Part shown: positions 36,701 to 48,550 of the stretch, piece by piece | Layout of the letters: every line of letters begins with the position of its first letter | How positions within the stretch are numbered: the first letter of the stretch is position 1 | DNA from: Polydactylus sextarius | Lineage: Eukaryota; Chordata; Actinopteri; Polynemidae | Direction of reading: 5' to 3' | Assembly (NCBI GenBank): GCA_016801845.1 | Contig: CM028923.1 | Span: 16,003,679-16,067,678, forward strand | Length of the DNA stretch: 64,000 nucleotides | The notes under the pieces: model-generated | Databases searched by the model: none | Told to the model about the DNA's origin: nothing | What the model saw: the letters and a program-made list of their open reading frames with translations, nothing else | Translations under genes and position numbers: made by a program

Positions 36701-39491
36701 GCAGCGGAGTCCCGTCACTTTACTCAGCAGCAGCATCATTGTTCACATCATCCAGTGTGCGATCGCTGCCACCTCGCTGGATCACAGAGACGCCAACTGC
36801 AGCGTCATGAAGTTTGTCCGAGACTTGATCCACACCGGAGTCGCCAACGACGTGAGTCAATGGGCCGGGATTAAAGTTTAATCTGAATGATGTCATGTAG
36901 AAAAAAACAGCGTTCAGTGGGGTTTTTTTTTTATATGTCAGTGTCAGCGTTGTTAACGCCTGTCTCTCTGCAGCACGAGGAGGACTTTGAGGTGAGGAAG
37001 CAGCTGATTGGTCAGGCCATGGAGCAGCACGGTCAGCAGCTCATCACTCAGCTCATGCACTCGTGTTGTTTCTGTCTGCCGCCGTACACGCTGCCCGACG
37101 TCGCCGAGGTGCTGTGGGAGGTTATGGTGTTCGACAGACCGGTGAGTTGCCACGACGACTACACCCGACGGTGTGACGACTCGCCTGCTACCGACCGTTT
37201 TAACAACGTTTCTGTGTTCGTGTGTTTCAGACGTTCTGCCGCTGGTTAGAAAACGCTCTGAAGGGTTTACCGAAGGAGACGTCAGGGGGAGCCGTGACCG
37301 TCACTCACAAACAGCTGACTGACTTCCACAAACAGGTCACAAGGTGAGACGCTGCAGCTCAGTCTTCTAAATGTTACCTCCAATCAAATCAAAGCCTCTC
37401 AAATTGCTCTTGATGTCGTCTCCAACCAGGTGATACCAAGTGCTCTGATTGGCCGAGGACAGGTCACATGATGACTATAGATGATGTCACCATCATTGTG
37501 GACTAATATTTTACAGTTGTACAGAAAAAGAAAGTTGCACACAGCCTCAGACTTAATCTTTGACCGACTGAAACTTTTTTCCAACTTTATTTCTAAATGT
37601 TTACATATTATAAATGTTTTAAACATATTACAGACAAACCCCTCCCCCCGAAAAAAATAAGTCCAAAGAACAAAATTACAGAATTAAGGATTTATTAACA
37701 ATAACAACGATAATACCTAAGCCCCACAAAAATATTTCATAGACTTCTGAGGACTCTGAGTTCACAGTGATATAACAAGTTGGGCTATTGACACAAGACA
37801 AAACAAAAAGGATTCTAGATCCTTTCATATGTGTTACCTCGACCAGACAAGGTCAGCCTCATTTTTTCCAGCTTAAGGAAATAAAGCACTTCTTTAATCC
37901 AGGCTGTCTGTGTAGGTGGAGTTGTGAATGCTATCAAGTCCTTGTCGGTGGAGGAAAGGTTATGTGGGCAACACCCCAAACAGAAAACACAAACATACCA
38001 GGGACCATTTCCCCCCCACACTCAGATACCTTAGATAAAGTATCAAAAATCTCAGAACATAATCTATTTATAGTGGGACAGCGCCAGAAGGTGTGTGAAT
38101 AATTTGCTGGAAATTGTCAACACTGATTACACAAAGGAGATTTGGTGCTTTTGTGTAGTGAGTTCGGTGCAGGATACTGCTCCGAGTGAAACTGTGTCTG
38201 GTGCAAATGGACGACCTATGTGCCCTCTGTAAAATCAATCAAGCGAAACTTCAGACGATGCAGATTCTTACCTCCAGTATGAAACCAGATTAAATCAAAC
38301 ACAAAAGTTTATACTTTGGCCGTAGTTTCACTGTAGTTGGGCAGTGTCAGTCCCAGCCCGAGAGATTTAAAATTAGGAGATCAGGATGCATCATGTACAT
38401 TGGCACAGACTTAAAAAGATTATTTTCTAATCTCAGATATGCCCATAACACAAGATTACTAAATAGATGTAAACATAATGGACACTGTAGTCAACAGTAA
38501 AACAAGTTCAGATGAGAAGAGTGAAGATGATTGAAGGGGTGTGGTTAGTGACAGGTCACCTGTTAGCAGTATGATGCTAGCAAATGTTAGCATCACACAC
38601 ATAAAATGTTGCTGTCGCCTGCTGCTACAGGACCAACATGATGTAAACACCATTACAATTTCAATCAATTCAACTTTAACTGTAGAGGAGTCAAAGACCA
38701 GAGCAGTGAACCTCTCACATTACTACATTACCAGTACCTGCCCCGCGTGGGAGGCATTTAAGTGCTGTCGGATAATTACAGCTGCAAATCACATGACAAC
38801 AGTTCACTCAGAAAATAAACTGGGAGCAGCTCAGAGTAAACAGTGATGATGACTCACTTTAAACATCCAGACCTGTGAAGTGTTCAGTGACATGTCAAGA
38901 GACAGCAAGACATTCATGGACACGTTGACCAGTATGGGACGTGCCGACTCGTCATCTCAGCAGATCGAGGGGTAGGACGGGTTTGTGTCAAGACTCGTCA
39001 ATCTGAAGGTGGAACGCAGAAAAACTGGAGTCTATACGGCGAGTTAGGACTTGTCCTGAAATCTGACAAGAGCCTGGAGTAACTTCACCTGAGTTCACCT
39101 GCACTAGAGAAAAGGAGGGTTTTTTTTTTTAATTTCAAATAAATAAGAAACATCTGTATCAGAGTGACATGTTCATATCCTGTATATATATGTTTAACAC
39201 AAGCATTTACGACTGCTGGGGTTCCTCAGGTTTCTACTGTAAAAGAAGCAATAGGTTTTATGTTTGTAATAAACTGAAGCTGAGAACTGAAACTGAAACA
39301 AAGATGTCAGGATTGAACATCAGAGATGCAACTGTCTGTTATCATAGTAACATCTTTAGCATCAAAGGACAAAGTCTGAGCTAAGAACCTGTTGTCAACT
39401 TTTACTAATGATGTTGTTTCTTCTCTTCAGCGCTGAGGAGTGTAAACAGGTGTGTTGGGCCATCAGAGAGTTCACCAGATTGTTCCGATAG
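29176..39491 (+). CDS. tnpo3: Transportin-3 (importin-beta family nuclear import receptor)
   Basis: TNPO3 carries phosphorylated RS-domain cargo (SR splicing factors, CPSF6) into the nucleus in a Ran-GTP-regulated manner. Coding exons start-end: 29176-29295, 31359-31559, 32033-32106, 32249-32405, 32510-32653, 32864-33039, 33123-33261, 33546-33692, 33872-33979, 34065-34156, 34272-34411, 34613-34804, 34899-34990, 35106-35182, 35286-35346, 35487-35627, 35828-35944, 36513-36607, 36695-36851, 36974-37141, 37231-37343, 39431-39491. These total 924 codons, i.e. 923 residues, the same length as human TNPO3. The product is all-helical HEAT-repeat sequence throughout. It starts MEGGKPSLALVYQAVQALYH and ends REFTRLFR. 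The Arg-rich cargo-binding helix RCCRCLRFAVRCVGK is present (exon at 35,487). All junctions use GT-AG. The gene is tail-to-tail with irf5, as in human. Confidence 0.97.
30735..30775 (+). repeat. (TG)n microsatellite in tnpo3 intron 1
   Basis: A TCTC run passes into about 18 TG units. It is a simple sequence with no sign of function. Confidence 0.9.
33267..33415 (+). repeat. 51-bp minisatellite, three copies, in a tnpo3 intron
   Basis: The unit starts TAACCACAACGCTAGCTACA and ends in an A-run. Copies begin at 33,271, 33,322 and 33,373, an exact 51-bp period. The last copy carries a short AGAAC insertion. The array begins a few bases after the donor at 33,262. Because 51 is a multiple of three, both strands stay open through it, which produces false ORFs. 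Confidence 0.92.
37640..38460 (-). mobile_element. 5'-truncated L1/Tx1-like LINE remnant in tnpo3 last intron
   Basis: On the minus strand the broken reading contains ...CNQC-QFPANYSHTFWRCP, which matches the C-terminal CxxC...H...C motif after reverse transcriptase in L1-type LINEs. Further on are AWIKEVLYFLKLEKMRLTL and SGRGNTYERI, corresponding to the L1 ORF2 end. Stops and frame breaks show it is dead. It sits antisense in the 2.1-kb intron before the last tnpo3 exon. Confidence 0.65.
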
Positions 39492-40715
39492 CTGCAACCT
39501 TCGCACCACACCAGGTAACTGTTCACACCAGGTACCACTTTACATCACACCAGGTACCTGTGGAGCCTCATTTGTAAAAAAAAAATAAAATAAAAAAAAT
39601 CTCAGAACATAATCTATTTATAGTGGGACAGCGCCAGAAGGTGTGTGAATAATTTGATGGAAATTGTCAACACTGATTACACAAAGGAGATTTGGTGCTT
39701 TTGTGTAGTGAGTTTTGTGCAGGATACTGCTCTGAGTGAAACTGTGTCTGGTGCAAATGGACGACCTATGTGCCCTAAATAATCACAGATTCCACACCAC
39801 AACATTGCGCACACCTCATAGAATCTATGAAGATCCAAAAATATTCTGATTTATGAGACGAGTTTGTTTCCTCACATTGACAAAGCAACAACCTAAACCC
39901 TGTCATCCAATAACAGTCCAGTATTTCCATTTATCATTCTGTTAACACTGCGATTGGGCATCTTTTACCTGTGTTTAATCACAAGGAAACAAACTGCTGC
40001 AAATTTATTCTGAGAGGAATTTGCACAATGAGGCCTCAGGTTTTATTGGTTTCGGGAGAATCACCCGTGTTGCACTTTGTGTTTCTGTCTCCAGGTTAAA
40101 TGTTTTGTTGACCAACATTCAGAGGTGACGGCAAAAAAGCTGCAACTGCAGACGAGGATCCAAAGGGACGAGATGAAGATGGTGGTGATGAAGATGACGG
40201 AGGGACTTTGAATGTGAAACAGGACGAAACACTCTGAAAGACTGACAGAGTGAGGACTGATTGGACAGACAGAGTCCTTCCCCCCGACCCCTGAGCTCAC
40301 CTGAGCTCACCTGCAGCAGGTATCAGGTGGGCGGGGTCAGGACCGGGAGGAGTTCACTAAGTGAACTGATGCGGATCAGTCCTGTTGGATCTTCACTAGT
40401 GATAAATCAGAGGACGTGCCTGGTCAACAGTTTTTAAGAGAAGATTTATTTTTGGGACTTTGGTCGTGATGATTTTTGTCCGTGCCATAAAAAGAGCCAA
40501 AAGATTTCCCATGATGCTCTTGGCTGAGCGGCTGCCTGAGGAGGCGTAATGCTGGAGGATTTGGCGTCACCTTTGACCTTTTTAACTTTGGTTGAATTTT
40601 AGTTGTTTTTCCACAAAGTGAGACAGAGTGAACTCTGATGAGATGGAGGGACTGACACCATGACGGCATCGGTGATGTAGCCTTGTTGTAAACAATAAAA
40701 AAAAACAACTGAAAC
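39492..40715 (+). other. tnpo3: tnpo3 3' UTR and poly(A) signal
   Basis: No further exon follows the TAG at 39,489-39,491. The first convincing poly(A) signal is AATAAA at 40,694-40,699. A LINE-derived segment (about 39,595-39,778) is embedded near the start. If the signal is used, the UTR is about 1.2 kb. Confidence 0.5.
39595..39778 (-). mobile_element. Second copy of the LINE segment, inside the tnpo3 3' UTR
   Basis: This is nearly identical to about 38,046-38,225 (from ATCTCAGAACATAATC to CTATGTGCCCT), with about four substitutions seen by eye. An A-rich run directly precedes it. It lies on the other side of the last tnpo3 exon from the longer copy. Confidence 0.85.
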
Positions 40716-43260
40716 AACAAACTGATGGTTAGTTTGTGTTTTTAATGTTTGAGTCTTAAGTCCAGCGTGAGACCACCAGCTGATCGTTCATCATCCACTA
40801 CAATGAATGGTAAACCTACTCATTACTGTCCTGATCTTACACAGTGTTGAGTCTAGTCAGGTGAGTGGTTGCAGCAGGCCGCTGGTCTTATCTGATGTTT
40901 CTGCCATTTTCATGTCATGACCATGACGCAGCAGGTTGTGGACGTTTGCATATTGAGGATTATCCTGGATCTGTGACAGGTGACTAGTTTCAGTGAAACT
41001 AAGGGTTATTTTCAATCCTCTCAGAGAGAAACTGTTCCACCAATCACCGACTTGAACCTGTAACATCTGAGTCCAGCATCTGACAAGCAACGACAACAAC
41101 AATCGAATACCAACATCTAACAACGTAACAGAAAGTCATTCTTCAGTCTTCAGTCGGTGCGATGCAGCAGGTTCTCTGACTGATCACAGATATTGTTTCC
41201 GTTAATCGCACTATGGGATGGGAACTTTTTTGTGAAATCCTTCAAAACTTCTCATCTGAGAGGTCTCATCGCATCTCACTGGCTCGTGTGCAGTTGTTTA
41301 TCAGCAGGTTCTCTGCACATTTGTAGGTCTAGAGGGTCATTAGGATGATCTGTGGGTTGTCGACTCTCTGCCATCACGTGAGTCGTTGAAATGTCTTCAA
41401 GGAGTCAAGTCCTTAGTGCCTACAGATTACCATGACCTGGGTTACTGAGAACCTTCAGAGACGTATTAAATCTTCAGTAAATAACATTATTTTTACACTA
41501 GTGAGATCAGTTAAAGGTTGGCATCAGTCTGAATGGCTGCCAGTGAAAAGATAGAAGAATCTTTTACCTCAGTCAGTGTTCCCAATGATGATTAGAAACC
41601 AGATGTTTCAGGTTCACGTGTTATTGACTGACTGACCCTGCAGCTGCAGTTTGTTGGTAAATAAATGTTACAACTTCTCACCTGAGGCACACTTCCTGTG
41701 TCTTGTCGACTTTGGGACATCGCAATTAAAAACAGAAGAAACCAATTAAACAGTCGGTTCATGACAAACAACTGGTCTCCGTTGCAAAGTGTTTTACTTT
41801 GAAATGTTGCTACACGTCAAGATTGGAGGTATAATTGTAATAGTGATCCCTCAGATTAACGTAATCCAGATTATGTTCCTTGGGTGAGATATAATTATTG
41901 ACTGTTACTGATTGTTACCTGTGATCAACTGATTGCAACCACATGGTCCAGGAGCTGATCATCGTCTTGGTGCAGGTTTGTGCCACCGTAAAGACTGAGA
42001 ACCAGGACCAGTCCTCCTCATTTCATAATGTTTTCAATCAGGTTTTTCAGTCTGAGTCAAAACCTGCTTCTTCAGGTCTAAGCAGATCTGGTTTCTGAAA
42101 CCTGACACAGTCTAATGAAGGCACACAGGTGAGGTCACCGCCACCCGCTGGGTAATATGAGGTCATGCCTAAACCTCCTTCTTTTCTATCTGTGGAGACC
42201 CCGTCTGTCGGGAGTTCTGGTCCAACTGGTTTCTGTTTTTTGTCACCTGATACTAAGACCTGAACCAACAGGGTCCAGACCACATCCTGAAATCCTGAAC
42301 CAAAACAAACAACTCATCCTGATACAACTTCCAGCCTCTTAGAGACTCAGACATAGAACAAATGTTTTACCAACAATTCAATTTATCCAGATGGTGGCGC
42401 TAGAAGAAAATTCATTAAAAAAACTAAAGGAGAAATATTATGGCTAAATGTGAAATTGTGGCATTCAAGATATTTTGTGATCATTTGCTCTAAAACTACA
42501 ACTAACTTTTTAATCGACAGATTCTGTTGATTATAATAACTATTTAAGAATAACAATTGTTTTATAATCAAATATAAACATCACCGCTTACTGAGTTCAA
42601 GACCCAAAAAGGATCACTTTGGAGTTTAGATTAAATCAAATCCACGGAGAAGTTTCTGTGAGAAAAAACAATTAACTCTTAAAATAGGTTCTGGTTTTAC
42701 TGGTTTATTCTAATTAAAATGATGTCAGAGTTTCTGCTACTGAAGCTCAGAGCAGAGGAGTTCGTTTGTGATGAGCTCAGTCCAACTCTAAGGTTCATTT
42801 ACAATCGTGTGTAAATCATTGTTCAGAGGTTTAGTTTTAATTTCCAGTTACAGAATCTGGTCATGTTATTCTGCTCTGACACAGTCAAACTATATGTGTT
42901 CACCAGAAATGAAGTTACAGTAGCCGTGGTCTGTGGTCAAACCACATTGGACACATGGAGATACTCAAACAAAACCATCATCTATGAAACATCTGCTGTC
43001 TTTGTTTCTGTCACTTTATTGTAAACTATTCTGTCCCTGTCTGGATCCTGTAGAGTGAAGACTCATCTGATTGGTCAGTAGTTGGGGCTGAAGTTCACCT
43101 GAAGCAGGTTAGAGATGCAACAGTAACCACTGTGATTTAAACCCACCGTGTGTAACCATGGTAACTACACATCCTGCTGCTGCTGATCACAGTGGAAAAT
43201 GTGGTTAAGTTTCCTGGTTAATAAAGAAAGAAGATGTCATATGAACGAACACTGCCTGGT
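40716..43260. other. Intergenic region between tnpo3 and irf5 (convergent genes)
   Basis: No exon was recognised here. About 41,300-41,470 resembles a widespread fish interspersed repeat. The rest is unremarkable AT-rich sequence. AATAAA on plus near 43,222 could be a late tnpo3 poly(A) signal. Confidence 0.55.
41300..41470 (+). repeat. Fish interspersed repeat fragment
   Basis: It contains GAAATGTCTTCAAGGAGTCAAG and ends CCATGACCTGGGTTACTGAGAACCTTCA, a 3' motif that recurs in teleost genomes in a repeat of uncertain class. Strings at 4,793-4,990 (CATCCGAAAAGCTTCTTCA and TGGTGATCTGTGGGTCGATGA) look related. No ORF is intact. Confidence 0.4.
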
Positions 43261-43263
43261 GTT

Positions 43264-43699
43264 TTTATTGAAATACACAGAGAAAACACTGAACATCTCA
43301 CAGGTTACTTGAGGTCACTGGGATCAGCTGACGTTTGAAGTTTTTCTTTTTAATAAAGTTCAGTTGAACAAACTTGATGAAAAGTTTAAAACTTATTTCT
43401 TGTTTCCTGTTTGTCTTTGAAATGACATCATCGTCACTTTCAGCTGATCTGATTGGCTCTGATCAACTATTGATACTCAGCTGTAGAATGAATCAGAGCG
43501 GCGTCGACCTGGACTCATGAGGATCATTAAAGGACCAGTTCTGAGGTTAATACAAACATCTGGACAGTGCAGGGTCTCTAGACCAGGATCATCATTTTTG
43601 ATCCACCATTAGTCTCAGCTTCTCCTGAATCTCCACAAGCATGATGATCATCTGTCCCAAGTCACAGTCCTGTTGTTCCGGGGACGCTGGAGGTGTTGA
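43264..43699 (-). other. irf5: irf5 3' UTR and poly(A) signal
   Basis: The minus strand has AATAAA at 43,269-43,264, about 430 bases after the irf5 stop. No open exon lies between. Confidence 0.6.
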
Positions 43700-46600
43700 T
43701 CAGGACACGTTGGGGTTCCAGGGCCCCTGGATTTGTTGGCTCTGCAGGAGCCTCTGCAGCTCCTTAAACTGCTCCACCGTCTGGTCCTTCACGTCAGGGT
43801 TTGATATCTGAAGTCGGATGCTGTCTGTGGACCAGCTCATTTCTCCAGAGAACATCTCAGTCAGGATCCGAGCCACCACAGGAACCACCTGAGGACCAAA
43901 ACCACAATGAGAATCAGTTCAACTGCCCCAAAGCTTGTCACAATGATCTCCTCTACTTGGGTCAAACTGAAACAACTGATTTTTTTTCTCTTTATTTTTC
44001 ATCATCTGACATTTCTAAATATAAAGTAATGAAATGAAGAACTTTGAGTGATTTGAAGGTAAAATAAATGAATGACTGCACTGAGACCAATGGTCAGAAC
44101 CGTCAGCGACAAACCTGCTGCTATGAGATCGAGGACGAAGGATAAAAGTCTTAAGGAAGATTTAACCTGACGAATGATCCTCACGCAAAGCAACCTGTAA
44201 CTGTTGTACTTTTATTTCCACATCATGAATGAAAACTGATCCCTGTGAACCACTTGAAACACAACCTCAGAATGACAATTTAACTTGAACAGATTTCGAT
44301 TCTGACTCAAGCTATTTGATCATCCACATCAAATGTTTCTCTGAGCTCCTGAACGCCCCTGATGTCGCATTACCAGCTCTCTGACCTGCACAATAATGAG
44401 TTTCTTCTCTTTAGGTTTCTTGTCAGGCCAGTCCTCTCCGAAGCAAAAGTAGATCTCAAAGGGTGGAGGGCTCGGAGCTTCACCTTTCTGGAACAGGATC
44501 AGTCCTGAGGACAGAAGGGTTATTGGACCATAAGGCCTAGAGGCACAGAGACTTTCAGAAAGAAGTTTTCTGACAGTGTTTAATCTTCTCACCTTGCAGG
44601 AAGTCGTTGAGGCTGAACACTTTGATCTTCTTCTCTCTCTCCATGTGGTTCGGTGGACCCTGTTCAGGCATGCCTGGTCCAGACCAGAACACTTTACACT
44701 GACAGAGGCGGATGGCGTAGATGTCCTGTTCCCAGATCTCCAGGATCAGACCTCGGTCCATTACATCCAGCAGGGCCTCGGTGTAGAACCGTTGTTTCTG
44801 GTTCTGGATCTCAGAAGTCCCTGGAAACAGAACCTGTTGCAGTGTCACAGGTCCAAACAGGTCTACCTGCTCTGGGGTCGGCTCCAGGTGTCCATAGTAC
44901 AGCCGGCAGCCCTGTGGGTTGCTGACGGTCAGGGAGCCCATGGTCCGTCCCCGGTACTGGAACTTCAGGTCCAGATCTGTTACTATAGTAACATAAAGAG
45001 AGACTGTCAGTTTCCCTAACAACTCATTATCCATTTATCAAGGGTCAAAGATTAAAGGTCAGAGGTCACACTCACATGGAATGCTGTTCAGCAGGTCATA
45101 CTTGCAGGGCTGATGGTTCTGAGGATCTCCCTGGTTCTGGATGCCCATGTTGCTGGCACCCATCAGGTCTGGTCCATGGGGTGCAGAGGCACCTGAGGGG
45201 GGCATATTCTGGAGCCCATTAGGAAGTCCTGCAGAACGGACAAAACTTCCCTGATCCACCATCTGACTCTGAGCTTGGAGGTCTGAGGTCATGGGAATGT
45301 CAGAGGTCATGGGGATGTCAGAGGTCATGGGGAGCACTTGATTAGGAAGGAGGGGCATCGGGATCACATGATGAGATCCAAACGACCCATTGGAAGACAA
45401 ACTGAACCGATTCACATCTGACTGAGCTGAGAAGGAGCCGAAGTGGGTGGGATCACTGATCCTGGGGTCTGATAAGACATGACATCATCACATTACATCA
45501 TCACATCACATCAATCATCTTGTTTCCATGGGAACAGTACAGTAACAGGTTGACTCACTGATGGTGAGGTCCATCAGGTTCGGCATCTGAGAATAAAACA
45601 AGACAGTGTGACTCGGGTGTTTGGGTTCAGAGATCAGATCAGATTCTGTTTCTACATGTTATTTCTCACCTCTTCCTCCTCCTCATCCTCGCCACCATCT
45701 GAAGGAAGAACAAACAGAGTCAGACTCTCAACTCAACATGTTTGACCTGAATCACAGACTGTCACAGTTTAACTAAGGGTCTCAGGTGAAAATTTCATCA
45801 AAACACCCTACGATAAACCAGTTTAAAGTCACTGATCTAAGATTCCTGAATCTGTGACCAGAAGAAAAACTTGGTTTTGGTTCAGGATTTGATCCAGATC
45901 AGGAGAGAAGCAGCAGATGACTTGTGTTCACATATGAAACGTTAAAGTGATGATCACCTGCACCGCCCAGCTGCTCGCAGACTTCGTAGATTTTGTACGG
46001 TTGTACCGGCGTCTCTTTGGTGCCGTCATATTTCAGCTGAAACTCTCTGCTCTTGTTCAGAGCACAGCGGAGGTTTGCTTTCCACTTGGCCGGGTCTGGT
46101 TCATCCACGCCTTCCTGATATTTCCCCGTCTCCAGAGCCCACGCCTGCAAGACGTAGAGCAGGACTCAGCGCTTTGCACATGTTCTACATACATACTCAA
46201 TGTGAAGAGTCGAAACTCACTGCGCTCCGATCAACAAAAATACTACAAGAACATTTCACCTTAATGAGCAGAATATGTAAATCTTATGAAACTAAATGTG
46301 TCAAAGTACGTTAAAGAGTTAAAGTAACAAGAGGAAGTAAAAGCAGAAGCAGAAAAGAGGAAGTGACATCATCAATTATGTTTCGATTTTCAACTTTGAA
46401 AAGAAACTTGGACGAGTAGCTTCACTTTGGTCTACTTCAGACGTTTGATTTTCTGCACATGATCTTTGACACTTAACTATTCTACTTTTAATAAAAACCG
46501 ACAATTTCTCTACTACTGGTTTTCAGTCCTGGTGCTGGTGGAGCCATGACATTTTCCTGCTCCAACGCCTGATTCAAATCATTCTTCTGGAAACAAACTG

Positions 46601-47401
46601 ATCATCTGAATCAGGTTTTGGAGGAGAAAACATCAGATCAGGGCTGCACCAGGACCAGCACTGAGATCTACTGGTTTAAATGATTAAAACTGATCAGATC
46701 TGATCTTCCACAGAGCAACATGTGCTGTGATGTAGTGAAGAGTTGAGAGCAGCTCCCAGTGAGTGCATGTGTAAATATAATCTGAGTGGAACGCTGCAGA
46801 AAACTGCTCATGTGTCCCTTCACGGTTGTAAACTCATCAGTTCATCGGGTCACCGTCAGTTGCTCCTGTTTAATTGTAAAGCTGCTGAAGCTGCTCATTC
46901 AAAGTCTGAAGAACTAAGAACAGATCCGGGTTCAGTCTGCAGCATCAGCTCCCATGATGATGCAGCAAGTTGACAGAGAAACACAAGAAACTCTGAATTC
47001 AACAGACGTTGATCAAACACTGATCTCAGCTCAGTCCTGTGGTCTGGACCTGGTCTGGAGACAGTACCTGGTCTGGTTCAGATGTGTTTTTGTTTTATTG
47101 TATCATTTTTGGGTTTCTCAGATTGTCGTTATTGATTATGACACAAGAGACTGTTGATTAGATGGAAGATCAATTACCAGTGGTCAATGAAGCCTCTGTG
47201 AACACACACAAACACACACAAACACACCTTGAAGATGGTGTTTTCCTCCTCTGACGTCGGTGTATGACGTGTCGCGTGCTTCCACGGAATCTGGAAGAGT
47301 CTGTGATCCTGAGTGATCCAGGTCAGACCTGGGTACCGGCCGCTGTCCACCTGGGCCAGGAGCCAGGGCTTCAGGCGGATCCTGCGGGGCTGGATGCTCA
47401 T
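43700..47401 (-). CDS. irf5: Interferon regulatory factor 5
   Basis: IRF5 is a transcription factor activated downstream of Toll-like receptors and MyD88. It drives inflammatory cytokine and type I interferon genes after phosphorylation and nuclear entry. Exons 5' to 3': 47401-47228, 46144-45958, 45698-45670, 45586-45559, 45468-45076, 44982-44593, 44504-44386, 43888-43700. Phases close, giving 502 residues (human 498). The DNA-binding domain spans about residues 1-115 and contains RRIRLKPWLLAQVDSGRYPG, IPWKHATRH and WKANLRCALNKSREF. An acidic stretch follows, GGEDEEEEE, then a low-complexity linker with (MTSDIP) repeats. The IRF-association domain spans about residues 271-445 (LDLKFQYRGR, GCRLYYGHLEP, YAIRLCQCKVFWSGP, PFEIYFCFGEDWPD). 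The C-terminal MSWSTDSIRLQISNPD carries Ser residues like those phosphorylated in IRF5. Sequence and tnpo3 adjacency favour irf5 over irf6. Confidence 0.96.
45285..45335 (-). repeat. 18-bp in-frame tandem repeat in irf5 linker exon
   Basis: Three units with an exact 18-bp period begin at 45,285, 45,303 and 45,321. They encode MTSDIP MTSDIP MTSD on the minus strand. They sit in the unstructured linker between the DNA-binding and IRF-association domains. Confidence 0.93.
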
Positions 47402-47725
47402 GGTGCAGGTGGACTGGACGAGCACGAGGACGAGGACAGGTGAGTCAAACGGGTGGAGTAACCATGGTAACCGTGTCCAGATCCGCAGTTTGAATAAAGT
47501 TTGACTCTGGTTTTTGTTCCTTAAAAGTTTTGGGAAGTCAATGAGTCACGGTCATGGGATCAGATCTCCAGACCAGAACCAGGTCGGACCTCTGGTCCAG
47601 ATTCATGTGATTCTGTCTTTAATCATAAATACAAACACGTGTGTCACTCACCTGGTCCCGGTCTCGGTCCTGGTCCTGGTTCGGGAGTCGTCAAAAACTC
47701 GCGGCTTTTTTTTTTTTAGTCCTCT
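47402..47725 (-). other. irf5: irf5 5' leader: noncoding exon 1 and start of exon 2
   Basis: Twelve noncoding bases precede the ATG within exon 2, after the acceptor TCGTCCAG at 47,414-47,421. A plausible first exon lies at about 47,652-47,720, with donor ACCAG|GTGAGT at 47,652/47,651. The ATG chosen gives MSIQPRRIRLKPW, with the basic N-terminus typical of IRF5. Confidence 0.55.
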
Positions 47726-48335
47726 ATAGCGTCACGGTGACGTAAAAAAAACAAATAGATTCGCAAACAAACAACAAACAAACAAACAGCGTCTAAGACT
47801 GAACCGTTCAGAGAATCAGAACAGCGTAAAGTGGACGGGGTTGGTCCAGATCAGTCAGGTTCACAGTCAGGTCTGAGACTCGCACACAGCGACTTCCGCT
47901 CTGACGTTTCACCGCTGACAAAATAAAAGCTTTAGTCCCGATGTCAAAATAAAAGTCCAATTAAAAAGGACTTTTGGGACGGAAATGTGAAAATTTCGTA
48001 TAAATACTTTTTTTTCACATTTCAGAGTCTGAATTATCAGTATAATGTATTTTCTAGTGTGTGAATGTCGGTGCTAACGAACCAGAGTGACGTGTGAAAG
48101 TTAAAAGTTAAATATGACGTTTTTCTCTATTCACAGTAAAGACGAGATGCAGTGGCGTGTAAGTCTGGTTTTAGATCGTGTTAGTGGCGTATGCAGTGTT
48201 TTATTGTGAAAGTGTTTAAGGAGTTCCGGTGTGTGACATCACTATGATGATGAAGTTCAGGTTCAAGAAACTGCGTGAAAATCCATAAGATGACACGCGC
48301 GCGCGCACACACACACACATACATAGACACACACG
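47726..48335 (-). promoter_or_regulatory. Compact spacer between cdhr5 3' end and irf5 start
   Basis: About 600 bases separate the first irf5 exon from the cdhr5 poly(A) signals. This stretch must hold the irf5 promoter. It contains a perfect 12-bp inverted repeat, GAAATGTGAAAA at 47,982-47,993 and TTTTCACATTTC at 48,012-48,023, with an 18-bp loop. The arms resemble IRF half-sites (GAAA cores) but the core spacing is three rather than two. A (CA)n tract lies near 48,297-48,330. Confidence 0.4.
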
Positions 48336-48550
48336 TTTATTACGGTTTTTATTTTGTGTCAGATTTGTAGTAAAACAAACTATTGAAACCCTCATGATGT
48401 CATTGGGGTTTCAATTGTTCCCGCTCTCTGATTTGTTGCTGACCGTCCAGCAGACTCACCTGTGGACGGTCTATGTTCTCTGATCGCTGGAGAATCTCAA
48501 GTCTGTCTTCCTCCACAGGAAACTTGAACAGGTCAGTCTATACCTGCCGT
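48336..48550 (-). other. cdhr5: cdhr5 3' UTR with poly(A) signals
   Basis: AATAAA occurs on the minus strand at 48,353-48,348 and 48,341-48,336, about 200 bases after the proposed last cdhr5 stop codon. Confidence 0.5.

Noticed and set aside
44576..45019. 147-residue plus-strand ORF
   Set aside because: Antisense to the irf5 association-domain exon, which is clearly coding on the minus strand.
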